Shown: positions 53,639 to 63,100 of the stretch, piece by piece | Layout of the letters: the number at the start of each line of letters is the position of its first letter | Numbering within the stretch: position 1 is the stretch's first letter | Source: Sphingomonas sp. 28-66-16 | GTDB lineage: Bacteria > Pseudomonadota > Alphaproteobacteria > Sphingomonadales > Sphingomonadaceae | NCBI GenBank assembly: GCA_002281485.1 | Contig: NCGF01000007.1 | Span: forward strand, 55,000-118,999 | DNA length: 64,000 nt | Direction: 5' to 3' | Notes under the pieces: model-generated | The model's database searches: none | What the model saw: only the letters and a program-made list of their open reading frames with translations | Told to the model about the DNA's origin: nothing | Position numbers and translations under genes: made by a program

Positions 53639-54801
53639 GCCCGCCGGCGCCGCTCGCCGGCCTCAGGGTCGTCGAATTCACGCACATGGTGATGGGCCCC
53701 GCCGCCGGGGCGATCCTGGCCGGGCTGGGTGCCGAGGTGATTCGCGTCGAGCCGCCCGGGGGCGATCAGACGCGGCGACTGATCGGATCGGGTGCCGGCT
53801 ATTTCCCGATGTACAACCGCCACAAGGCGAGCCTGTGCCTCGATCTCAAATCGCCGCTCGGGCTGGAGGCGGCACGGCGGCTCGCGGCGAGCGCCGACAT
53901 CCTGATCGAGAATTTTCGTCCCGGTGCGCTCGATCGGCTCGGGCTCGATTACGAGACGCTGCGCGCGCTCAACCCCCGGCTGATCCACTGTTCGCTCAAG
54001 GGATTTCTGCCCGGCCCCTATCAGGGCCGCACCGCGCTCGACGAGGTCGCCCAGATGATGGGGGGGCTCGCTTATATGACCGGCCCGCCCGGCCGCCCGC
54101 TGCGCGCAGGCGCGAGCGTCATCGACGTGACCGGCGGCATGTTCGGCGTGATCGCGATTCTGGCTGCCGTCGAGGAACGGCATCGCACCGGCAAGGGTCA
54201 GAAGGTCCAGGCGGCGCTGTTCGAGACGACGGTCTATCTCGTCGGCCAGCATATGGCGCAGATGGCGGTGACGGGGGCGGCAGCGGCACCGATGCCGGCG
54301 CGCATTTCGGCCTGGGCGGTCTACGACGTCTTCGAGACGCGTGACGACCCGGTCTTCATCGGGGTGGTTACCGACGCGCTGTGGGAGAAATTCTGCGCGC
54401 TGTTCGGGCTCGACTCGCTCTGGGCCGATCAGGGCTTGCGCCGCAACAATGATCGCGTTCGCGCCCGAGACCGGATTCTGCCCGAAATCCGCGCCCTGAT
54501 CGCCGGTTTCACCCGCGCCGAGGTGATCGCGAAGCTGGAGGGAACCGGTCTGCCGTTCGCGCCGATCAGTCGCCCCGAAGATCTGTTCGACGACCCGCAT
54601 CTGCTGGCATCCGGTGGTCTCGAAGCAGTCACGCTCGCGGACGGGACGACCACGCTGCTGCCGACCCTGCCGATCGATCTGGACGGCGCGCGCCCCGGTA
54701 CGCCTGCGCACCTGTCCGAAGCCGGTCGCGAAGGCGAAGCGATCCTGGCCAGCCTCGGTTTTGACGACCGCGAGCTCGAGGCGTTGACGGGCGCCGAATG
54801 A
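53635..54801 (+). CDS. CaiB/BaiF family CoA-transferase (third)
   Basis: 388 residues, ATG overlaps the lyase stop. N-terminal LRVVEFTHMVMGPAAGAILAGLGAEVIRVEPPGGD, the IENFRPGALDRLGLDYETL motif and the likely catalytic Asp136 in RTALDEVAQ. It would make the CoA ester for the adjacent lyase. Last gene of the operon that begins at 48838. Same family as the two transferases at 30947-33222. Confidence 0.9.
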   Translation: MSPPAPLAGLRVVEFTHMVMGPAAGAILAGLGAEVIRVEPPGGDQTRRLIGSGAGYFPMYNRHKASLCLDLKSPLGLEAARRLAASADILIENFRPGALDRLGLDYETLRALNPRLIHCSLKGFLPGPYQGRTALDEVAQMMGGLAYMTGPPGRPLRAGASVIDVTGGMFGVIAILAAVEERHRTGKGQKVQAALFETTVYLVGQHMAQMAVTGAAAAPMPARISAWAVYDVFETRDDPVFIGVVTDALWEKFCALFGLDSLWADQGLRRNNDRVRARDRILPEIRALIAGFTRAEVIAKLEGTGLPFAPISRPEDLFDDPHLLASGGLEAVTLADGTTTLLPTLPIDLDGARPGTPAHLSEAGREGEAILASLGFDDRELEALTGAE

Positions 54802-54820
54802 ACCGGCGCCCGTCTGCAGC

Positions 54821-55198
54821 TTAGCGCGTCGAAGCGATCGCGCCATCGGTCGCTGCGATACGCTGATCGGCATAGTCGCGACGCCGGTTTGCCAAGGTGA
54901 CCGCTAGCTGCACCTGAGGACGGGTAGCGTCCCAGGCCGCGCGGTGGCATCGTTCGATCGCGGCGCGCCGCCAAAGTTCTCGCGCGTCCGCCCGCCCGCA
55001 AACCCGGCCGATGGCGATCCGAAGGCGCCTGTCGAGCATGGCCCGGCCTTCGGGGGCGGAAAGATCAAGGCCAGCAAAGCTGACCGCAAGCCGGCGAGGG
55101 CGCTCCTCGACGCCCCAGTCATCGTGCGCATAGGCTGCAAAAGCGCCCGAAAATATTATGGTCAATAGGCCTATCGATGCGAGAATATTCCGCGTCAT
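54821..55198 (-). CDS. UrcA family exported protein
   Basis: 125 residues from ATG 55198 (AGGAG seven bases upstream) with a signal peptide (NILASIGLLTIIFSGAFAAYA). The following RRLAVSFAGLDLSAPEGRAMLDRRLRIAIGRVCG is the UrcA pattern, a family common in sphingomonads, with no known function. It lies 19 bases after the convergent CaiB stop. The 222 bases between it and the tRNA hold no recognised feature. Confidence 0.8.
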   Translation of the reverse strand: MTRNILASIGLLTIIFSGAFAAYAHDDWGVEERPRRLAVSFAGLDLSAPEGRAMLDRRLRIAIGRVCGRADARELWRRAAIERCHRAAWDATRPQVQLAVTLANRRRDYADQRIAATDGAIASTR

Positions 55199-55421
55199 GG
55201 TTTGGCTCCTGCTGAGTTCGTGCTCTGCGTTTCGGGGCGTTCGGGGCCATCCGAGTCGGCACGCGCGTCAGATACAGGCGGATTGCGGTCGGCACGGCGA
55301 TGCTACGGCGTCAATTTACTTACCAGCGAATGACGGAACGTCGCGTGTCGATGCCGCTTCCGAGGCGCGGTATGCTACCGTCCTCGCAGGATCGCCATTG
55401 AACGAATGGTAGGTGGTGAAC

Positions 55422-55496
55422 TGGCTCCCCGGGACGGATTCGAACCGCCGACCGATCGGTTAACAGCCGATTGCTCTACCGCTGAGCTACCGGGGA
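55422..55496 (-). tRNA. tRNA-Asn (anticodon GTT)
   Basis: 75 nt including the encoded CCA. The acceptor arms TCCCCGG and CCGGGGA pair fully; the anticodon stem ATCGG/CCGAT encloses CTGTTAA with anticodon GTT (complement of 55462-55464); the T arm contains GGTTCGAATCC. Asn identity matters for the GatCAB pathway, which forms Asn-tRNA in organisms lacking AsnRS, but no link is implied. Confidence 0.97.
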
Positions 55497-55585
55497 ATGC
55501 CTGTGCGCGGAAGGGATACATCCCCTGCGAGAGGCGCGCCTATAGCAGCGCCTTTCTCAAGGATGCAAGGGCCCCGGCTTCGCTG

Positions 55586-56365
55586 TCAGGCGATGAATTG
55601 CTCCATCGTGATCCGGTCGTCGAGCGCGTGCTCGGGATCGAACAGCAATGTCAGCTCGCGGGTGCGATCGATCGCGACGTCGACCCGGGCGACATCGCGG
55701 ACTTCGCGCTGATCGGCGACGGCGCTCACCGGGCGCTTCGAAGGCTCCAGTACGCGGATGCCGATCCGTGCCTTGTCGGGCAGGATCGCGCCGCGCCAGC
55801 GCCGCGGGCGGAACGCGCTGATCGGCGTGAGCGCGATCATCGCCGAGCCGAGCGGCAGGATCGGGCCCTGTGCCGAAAAATTATAAGCGGTCGATCCGGC
55901 CGGCGTCGCCGCGAGGATGCCGTCGCACGCCAGTTCGGGAATGACGATGCGATCGTTGAGCGTCACTTCGAGCTTCGCCGTTTCGCGCGTCTCGCGCAGC
56001 AGCGACACTTCGTTGATCGCCGGAAAGGAGTGGGTCTCGCCCGACACGGTTTGGGCGATCATCCGCAGCGGGGTGACCTTGAACGCCTTGCACCGGCTGA
56101 GCCGCAGTTCGAGGCCGTCGTGGCGCCATTCGTTCATCAGGAACCCGATCGTGCCGAGATTCATCCCGAACACCGGCAGGGCATCGCCGCGGCTGTCGAG
56201 CTGGGCGTGCAGGGTCTGGAGCATGAAGCCGTCGCCGCCGAGCGCGACGACCATTTCGGCGTCGCGCTCCGGCACCCATTCATAGGTGTCGCGCAATTGC
56301 GCTGCGGCCGCCTGCGCCGGCGCGGTCGGCGAAGCCACCAGCGCCCGGCGGAGTTGCGCCGTCAT
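55586..56365 (-). CDS. NAD kinase
   Basis: 259 residues. ATP-dependent phosphorylation of NAD to NADP. GGDG at 43-46 (VALGGDGFMLQTLH), NLGTIGFLMNEW, and ATPAGSTAYNFSAQGPILPLGSAMIALTPI, the conserved core. ATG 56365 overlaps the moaA stop (ATGA). Often symbol nadK or ppnK. Cytoplasmic, housekeeping. Confidence 0.95.
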   Translation of the reverse strand: MTAQLRRALVASPTAPAQAAAAQLRDTYEWVPERDAEMVVALGGDGFMLQTLHAQLDSRGDALPVFGMNLGTIGFLMNEWRHDGLELRLSRCKAFKVTPLRMIAQTVSGETHSFPAINEVSLLRETRETAKLEVTLNDRIVIPELACDGILAATPAGSTAYNFSAQGPILPLGSAMIALTPISAFRPRRWRGAILPDKARIGIRVLEPSKRPVSAVADQREVRDVARVDVAIDRTRELTLLFDPEHALDDRITMEQFIA

Positions 56366-57360
56366 CCGCCGGTGACACTCATATGGCGCGCCACTGCCGG
56401 GGCATCGCCGCGCGCGATCCGAAAGTCGTGCCGGGCGGGCTTGATCCGCATGGCATGGTCGAGCGCCGAATCGAGCGCGTCGACGCCGCCGTCGCGCAAG
56501 GCTGTCTTGAGATCGACCTGTTCGTCCTGGCCGAGGCACATATAGAGCTTGCCCTCGGTCGTCAGCCGCACGCGATTGCAGCCCTCGCAGAAATTGGCGG
56601 TAAGCGGCGAGATCAGCCCCAGCCGTGTGCCCCAGGGCGCTACCTGCCAATAGCGTGCGGGCCCGCCGCTGCGATGATCGTCGCGGGTCAGCATGAACCG
56701 CGACGACAGATCGTCGAACACGGCGGTCAGCGGGAGGAATCGATCGGCGCGATCCTCGTCGATCGCGCCGAGCGGCATCGTCTCGATCAGCGACAGATCG
56801 AAGCCGTTGGCGCCGCACCAGGCGAGCATCGGCGCGATCTCGTCGTCGTTCAGACCCTTCAGCGCGACCATGTTGATCTTGATCGCGAGCCCGGCATCGC
56901 GTGCAGCGAAGATGCCGCCGATCACCTGATCGACGTCACCGTGCCGGGTGATATGGCGAAAGCGCGCGGGGTCGCGGCTGTCGAGGCTGACGTTGATCCG
57001 GCGAATACCCGCCTCGACCAGCGCCGGCGCATGCTCGGCCAGCCTTGTACCGTTGGTGGTCATCGTCAGCTCGTCGAGCCCCGCGCCGATATGGCGGCCG
57101 AGCCGGCGGGCGAGTTCGGCGACATCGCGCCGCACCAGTGGTTCGCCGCCGCTCAGCCGGATCTTGGTGATGCCCCGCGCGATGAACCGCTCGGCGATGA
57201 TCGCGATCTCCTCGAGGCTGAGCAGCGCGCGCTTGGGAAGGAAGGTCATCTCCTCGGCCATGCAATACCGGCAGCGCAGATCGCATCGGTCGGTCACCGA
57301 AATTCGCAGATAGCTGATCGTGCGACCAAAGCTGTCGATCAGGGCGGGTGCGCAGGCCAT
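56362..57360 (-). CDS. moaA: GTP 3',8-cyclase MoaA
   Basis: 332 residues. Radical SAM enzyme for the first step of molybdenum cofactor synthesis. First cluster cysteines Cys26, Cys30 and Cys33 (TDRCDLRCRYCM); second cluster in NFCEGCNRVRLTTEGKLYMCLG; C-terminal GG tail present (SVTGG). I chose ATG 57360 to give normal length; an ATG 42 bases upstream is possible, and neither has a clear ribosome site. Overlaps NAD kinase. Confidence 0.95.
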   Translation of the reverse strand: MACAPALIDSFGRTISYLRISVTDRCDLRCRYCMAEEMTFLPKRALLSLEEIAIIAERFIARGITKIRLSGGEPLVRRDVAELARRLGRHIGAGLDELTMTTNGTRLAEHAPALVEAGIRRINVSLDSRDPARFRHITRHGDVDQVIGGIFAARDAGLAIKINMVALKGLNDDEIAPMLAWCGANGFDLSLIETMPLGAIDEDRADRFLPLTAVFDDLSSRFMLTRDDHRSGGPARYWQVAPWGTRLGLISPLTANFCEGCNRVRLTTEGKLYMCLGQDEQVDLKTALRDGGVDALDSALDHAMRIKPARHDFRIARGDAPAVARHMSVTGG

Positions 57361-57492
57361 CGGGTAGGAGCTAGGCGTTCCGCCCGTTCCAAACAACCCC
57401 ATTGCTGGTGGATCGCGCACGCACACCGTGGCCGCCGATCGACCATCGTATTGCCGATTGGCGAAGCGCCGGCCGGTCGCTAGACCTGTGCG

Positions 57493-59529
57493 ATGAGCGA
57501 TCGGACGGTGTCGAGCGACGAGGCAGCAAACGAGCGCGGCTCTGCGTCGGCGCCGCTTTTCATTTTGTCTTTCCGGCAGCGGGACGAGCTTGCCGCGCTC
57601 GGCGCCCACGGCGGCTGGAACGTCGTTGCCGCCCGCCGTTCGGACGGCGCCGAGCAGCGTTTTCTGGCGAGCGGGGCGCAGGTGGCCGTTGTCGACGCGC
57701 GCGGTGCGCTTGGCGATGGGCTGACCGCCGTCGCGGCACTCGGCGACGCGGTGGCCGCCAATGGCGGCGCGCTGCTCGTCCTCGTGTCGCGCGGCGACAT
57801 CGACGAGATCGGAACATTCTACGACGCCGGTGCGACGCATTTCCTCGCCAGCCCGCTCAGCGAACAGGAATTCGTCCAGGCGCTTCGTTTCGCCGCGCGG
57901 CATTGCGAACGCTTGTCGGGAGACTGGCGTCAGGCCGGTGCGTCGCCGGCGCCGCTGGGATGGCGGCTCGACCGGCCATCGGGGACGGTGCGGCTGACCC
58001 CGGCGTTGAGCGAACTGCTCGATACCAGCGAGATCGACAGCGCACGCGGGCTGCTTCGCCGGCTGGGGGTCGACGATCGGCTGATTGCCCTCAGCGCGCT
58101 CAGGCGCCTGGTCAGGAGCGGTGCTGCGACTGCCTTCGCGCATGATTTCGACGGGATCGGACGGGTCGTCCAGCATCTCCAGCTCGATTCTCAGGGCGGT
58201 TTCGTCGACGCGGTCGTCGAGCGGCTGCGGCCGGTTGATGCGCGGGTGGCGGTGATCGGCGACGTCCTGAGCGACGTGCGTGATGCCAATGGCGCGCGTC
58301 GCTGGCTCGATCGCCGGCTGGTCGATGGCGGCGAGCGGGCCGTGCAGGCGATGCTCGTCGCGCTCAACCGCTTCGATATCGTCAATGCCGCCTATGGCCG
58401 CAGCGCGGGCGACGGTCTGCTGCGCGCGGCGCAGCGCCGGATCGACGAGGTCGTCGGCGATCTGCTCGGGCGCGCGGCGATCGTCGCGCGGATGGGCGGA
58501 TCGGAATTTCTGGTCGCGGCCGCCGAGGCGCCCGCGCGATTCGAGCTCGTCGCCGGGCGTGTCGCCGAGAGCCTGGCGCGCCCGTTCGTGGCCGGCGGCG
58601 CCATGGCGGTGCTCGGCTGCCGGATCGGCATCGCCGCCGCGCAGATCGACGACACCAGCGCCAGCCTGCTGCGACGGACCAGCGAAGCGCTCGCCGAGGC
58701 GCGCGCATCGGACAGCCTGACGATTCATGTCGCGCGCGGCGCTGCCGACCAGGGCGCATCGATCGACACGCTCGCGGTCGATTTGCGTCGCGCGATCGAT
58801 CGCGCCGAGATCGACATTCTCTTCCAGCCGCAGGTGTCGATCACGACGGGCGTGATCGTCGGCGTCGAGGCGCTCGCCCGCTGGGACCATCCGGTGATGG
58901 GAGCGATCGGGGCCGAAACGCTGTTCGCCGCCGCCGATCGCGCCGATCTCGTCATCGGCCTGTCCGATCACCTTCAGCGCACCGTGCTCGCGCGCGCCGC
59001 CGCCTGGCCCGCCAGCCTGTCGGGATTGCGGGTCGCGCTCAACTTGACGGCGGCCGATATCGCGCGGCCAGGCTTTGCCGACATCTTTCTCGACCGGGTC
59101 GACAGCAGCGGCTTTCCGCGCGGGCGGCTGACCGTCGAAATCACCGAGAGCGGGCTGATCGAGGATCTGGGCATCGCCTCGATGCTGCTCGCGACGCTGC
59201 GCAGCGCGGGGTGTCGCGTCGCGATCGACGATTTCGGGACAGGCTATTCGAGCCTCGCCTATCTGAAGGCGCTGCCGCTCGATTATCTCAAGATCGACAA
59301 GAAGCTCGCGCAGGACATTGCCGGATCGACGCGGGACCGCATCGTCGTGCGCGGGGTGATCGACATGGCGCGTTCGCTCGGGCTGTCGGTGATCGCCGAG
59401 GGTGTCGAGACCGACGAGCAGCTCGATTTGCTCGCCAAGGAAGGCTGCCAATATTATCAGGGGTTTCTGTGCGCCGAGCCGCTCGACATGGCGGCGCTCG
59501 AGGCGATGGTGCTGGCGCGGAGGAAATGA
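57493..59529 (+). CDS. EAL phosphodiesterase with degenerate GGDEF domain
   Basis: 678 residues. N-terminal about 160 residues resemble a receiver-type fold but without a clear phosphoacceptor motif. The GGDEF domain carries MGGSEF in place of GGDEF and is therefore likely inactive as a cyclase. The C-terminal EAL domain has EALAR, EITES, DDFGTGYSSL, KIDKKL and EGVETDEQ, so it should hydrolyse cyclic di-GMP. No membrane segment. Divergent from moaA. Confidence 0.88.
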   Translation: MSDRTVSSDEAANERGSASAPLFILSFRQRDELAALGAHGGWNVVAARRSDGAEQRFLASGAQVAVVDARGALGDGLTAVAALGDAVAANGGALLVLVSRGDIDEIGTFYDAGATHFLASPLSEQEFVQALRFAARHCERLSGDWRQAGASPAPLGWRLDRPSGTVRLTPALSELLDTSEIDSARGLLRRLGVDDRLIALSALRRLVRSGAATAFAHDFDGIGRVVQHLQLDSQGGFVDAVVERLRPVDARVAVIGDVLSDVRDANGARRWLDRRLVDGGERAVQAMLVALNRFDIVNAAYGRSAGDGLLRAAQRRIDEVVGDLLGRAAIVARMGGSEFLVAAAEAPARFELVAGRVAESLARPFVAGGAMAVLGCRIGIAAAQIDDTSASLLRRTSEALAEARASDSLTIHVARGAADQGASIDTLAVDLRRAIDRAEIDILFQPQVSITTGVIVGVEALARWDHPVMGAIGAETLFAAADRADLVIGLSDHLQRTVLARAAAWPASLSGLRVALNLTAADIARPGFADIFLDRVDSSGFPRGRLTVEITESGLIEDLGIASMLLATLRSAGCRVAIDDFGTGYSSLAYLKALPLDYLKIDKKLAQDIAGSTRDRIVVRGVIDMARSLGLSVIAEGVETDEQLDLLAKEGCQYYQGFLCAEPLDMAALEAMVLARRK

Positions 59530-59531
59530 GC

Positions 59532-59972
59532 ATGCGGCATGGTTGGTCGGCAATGGCGGCTGTGGCGATCGTCTGGGTCGCGCCGGCGGTGGCGGCCACC
59601 AGCGAACAGGTCGCGGTCGAGGCGGCAATGACGGCGAGCGCGGCGGGCTGGAATGCAGGCGACGTCGTCGCCTTCATGGCCGTCTATTCGGACGATCCGC
59701 GGACCAGCTTCGTCACGAGGCAAGGCCTGCTGCGCGGCAAGGCGGCGATGACCGAACGCTACAAGACCCGTTACGATTTCGACGATCCGGCCAGACGCGG
59801 CATGCTGACCTTCAGGACGCTCGACTTCCGCCTCCTCGACCCGACCCACGCGCTCTATATCGGCCAGTATCTGCTGACCTATGGCGACGGCAAGACGCAG
59901 ACTGGGCCGACGACGCTGGTGTTCGCGAAGGAAGCTGGCGGCTGGAAGATCATCGCCGACCATAGCGGGTGA
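59532..59972 (+). CDS. Exported SnoaL/DUF4440-like protein
   Basis: 146 residues from ATG 59532, which has GGAGG eight bases upstream; an ATG at 59526 is too close to the site. A signal peptide (AAVAIVWVAPAVAA) is followed by a nuclear-transport-factor-2-like fold: AAGWNAGDVVAFMAVYSDD, FVTRQGLLRGKAAMTERYKTRY, and KEAGGWKIIADHSG. Substrate unknown. Directly behind the EAL gene. Confidence 0.82.
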   Translation: MRHGWSAMAAVAIVWVAPAVAATSEQVAVEAAMTASAAGWNAGDVVAFMAVYSDDPRTSFVTRQGLLRGKAAMTERYKTRYDFDDPARRGMLTFRTLDFRLLDPTHALYIGQYLLTYGDGKTQTGPTTLVFAKEAGGWKIIADHSG

Positions 59973-60122
59973 GGGGCAAAAACGCCGAACGGACTGCCCT
60001 ACCTATCGTTGAAACCGGCCCAGAGCACAGCTTATCCGGGGTCTCGACGTCGCTCGACCCGTGCCGGACGGTCGCCATGGCATCCGCCGTCATCGCCGAT
60101 TGTGACGACTGCCTTGCGAAAA

Positions 60123-63100
60123 TCATCCCGCCGCCTTGGCCAGCCCCCGCGCCAGCTGCAGCGCGCCGTTGAGCCGCGCCTTGGGATCGCCCCACGCCCT
60201 GGTCAGCACCAGTTTCGAATCCGGCCGCAGCTTGGCGATCGCCCCCACCCGCTCGACATAGGCGAGCAGGCCCGGAATATTGGGCGGGCGATCGTCGTGG
60301 AACGACACCAGCGCGCCGCGCGGGCCGACGTCGATCTTGGCGACGCCGGCATTCTTGGCGTGGAGCTTGATCTCGATCAGGCGGATCAGGTTCTCGGTCG
60401 CGTCGGGCAGCTTGCCGAACCGGTCGATCAGTTCGGCCGCGAAGGCCTCGATGCCTTGCGGCTCGTCGATTTCGTTGAGGCGGCGGTACAGACCCATCCG
60501 CAGATCGAGATCGGGCACATAATCGTCGGGGATCAGGATCGGCGCGTCGATCGTGATCTGGGGTGAGAAATCGCGCGGCCGCTTGGCAAGCCCACCGGCG
60601 CGGGCGTTCATGATCGCCTCCTCCAGCATCGACTGATAGAGTTCATAGCCGACCTCGCGGATATGGCCCGATTGCTCGTCGCCGAGCAGATTGCCCGCGC
60701 CGCGAATGTCGAGATCGTGGCTCGCGAGCTGGAAGCCGGCCCCCAGATTTTCGAGATCGGAGAGCACTTTCAGCCGCTTCTCGGCGGTTTCGGTGACGAT
60801 CCGATCGGCAGGCGTCGTCAGATAGGCATAGGCGCGCGTCTTGGCGCGGCCGACGCGCCCGCGCAGCTGATACAACTGGGCGAGGCCGAAGCGATCGGCG
60901 CGGTGGATGATCATCGTGTTGGCGCTCGGGATATCGAGCCCCGATTCGACGATGGTGGTCGAGACCAGCACCTCGAACTTCTTGTCGTAGAAGGCGCTCA
61001 TCCGCTCCTCGACCTCGGTCGGGGACATCTGCCCGTGCGCGACGACATAGCGGATTTCGGGGACTTCCTTCGTCAGGAATTCCTCGATATCGGGCAAATC
61101 GGCGATGCGCGGGGTGACGAAGAAGCTCTGCCCGCCGCGATAATGTTCGCGCAGCAACGCCTCGCGTAGCACCACCGGATCCCACGGCATCACATAGGTC
61201 CGCACCGCGAGCCGATCGACCGGCGGGGTCTGGATCACCGACAGCTCGCGCAGGCCCGACATCGCCATTTGCAGCGTGCGCGGGATCGGCGTGGCGGTGA
61301 GCGTGAGGACATGGACGTCGGTCTTGAGCGCCTTCAGCCGCTCCTTGTGCGTCACGCCGAAGCGCTGCTCCTCGTCGACCACTACCAGCCCGAGCCGCTT
61401 GAAGCCGACGCTTTTGGCGAGGATCGCATGCGTGCCGATGACGATGTCGATCGTGCCGTCTTCCAGCCCCTCGCGCGTTGCCTTGGCTTCCGCCGCGGTG
61501 ACGAGGCGGGAGAGGCGACCGATCCGCAAGGGGAACCCCTCGAAACGCGCCACGAAATTGTTGAAATGCTGGCGGGCGAGCAGGGTGGTCGGGCAGACCA
61601 CGGCGACCTGCAGCCCCGCCATCGCGGCGACGAACGCGCCGCGCAGCGCGATCTCGGTCTTGCCGAAGCCGACATCGCCGACGATCAGCCGGTCCATCGG
61701 CTTGCCCGCCGCCAGATCCTCGAGCACTTCGCCGATGGCGCGATCCTGATCGTCGGTTTCCTCATAGGGGAAGCGATCGACGAAGCTGGGATAGCCGCTC
61801 GAATCGGGTTCGGCGATATCGGCGGGGCGCAGCGCGCGTTCGGCGGCGATGGCGATCAGCTCACCCGCGATTTCGCGGATGCGTTCCTTCATCCGCGATT
61901 TACGCCGCTGCCACGCCTCGCCGCCGAGCCGGTCGAGCGTCGCGGCATCATCGCTGCCATAGCGGCTGAGCACGTCGATATTTTCGACCGGCACGTAGAG
62001 CTTGTCGCCGCCGGCATATTCGAGCGCGACGCAGTCGTGGGGCGAAGCGCCGACGGGGATCGAGGTCAGCCCGGTATAGCGCCCGATGCCGTGATCGACA
62101 TGGACGACGAGATCGCCCGGCGAGAGGGTTGCGAGTTCGGCAAGGAAGGCGTCGGCCGATTTGCGGCGCTTGGCACGGCGGACGAGCCGGTCGCCCAGCA
62201 TGTCCTGTTCGGTCAGCACCGATACCGAGGGCGCGGCGAAACCGTGGTCGAGCGGGAGAACGATCAGCGCGACATGCCGGTCGCCGACCCCGAGCGCTTC
62301 CTGCCAGCTCTCCGCCGTCTTGGCGCCCTTCAGCCCATGATCGGCGAGCAACCCGCTCAACCGCTCGCGCGCGCCGATCGAATAGCTGGCGAGCACAGCC
62401 TTGCGGCCATCCTTGCGGAGCTTGGCGATATGCGCGACCACGGCTTCATAAATATTGGCCCCGGCGGCCCGCTCGGCGCCGAAATCCTTGGCGCCGTCGA
62501 CCCCGAAGTCGATCACGCCGGCGCTGTCGGGCTCGTGGAATTGCGTGATCAGATGCGCGACCGATGCGTTCAGCCGCTCCGCCCACTCATCGGCTTTCAG
62601 ATAGAGCATCTCGGGCGGCAGCGGGCGATAGCTGCCCGGATCGCTCGACTGCGCGCGGACGCGGTTGGCGTGGTAATCGCTGACCGCTTCGAACCGCGAT
62701 TCCGCCGCCGCCGCCACGCCTGAATCGCGCACGACGATCGCGCCATCCCCCAGGTGATCGAACAAGGTCGTCAATTTCTCTTCGAACAGCGGCAGCCAAT
62801 GCTCCATGCCCGACAGGCGGCGGCTTTCCGATATCGCCTGATAGAGCGGGTCGCCGGTCGCGCTCGCCCCGAAGCGCTCGCGGTAACGGCTGCGGAAACG
62901 CTTGACGCTGTCCTCGTCGAGCAGCGCTTCGGACGCCGGGAGCAGGGTGAATCCCTCGACCCGTCCCGTTGTGCGCTGATCGGCGGGATCGAAGGTGCGT
63001 ACGCTTTCGATCTCGTCGCCGAAGAAGTCGAGCCGCAGCCCGTGTTCCTCGCCACTCGGGAACAGATCGACCAGCCCGCCGCGCACCGCGAATTCGCCCG

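Noticed and set aside
57361-59628. Very long minus-strand extension upstream of moaA
   Set aside because: It is antisense to the EAL gene, has no MoaA homology before 57360 and is rich in Arg/Ala as shadow frames are.
61269-62723. 484-codon plus-strand frame opposite mfd
   Set aside because: Antisense shadow; no ribosome site or recognisable domain, and mfd is unmistakable.
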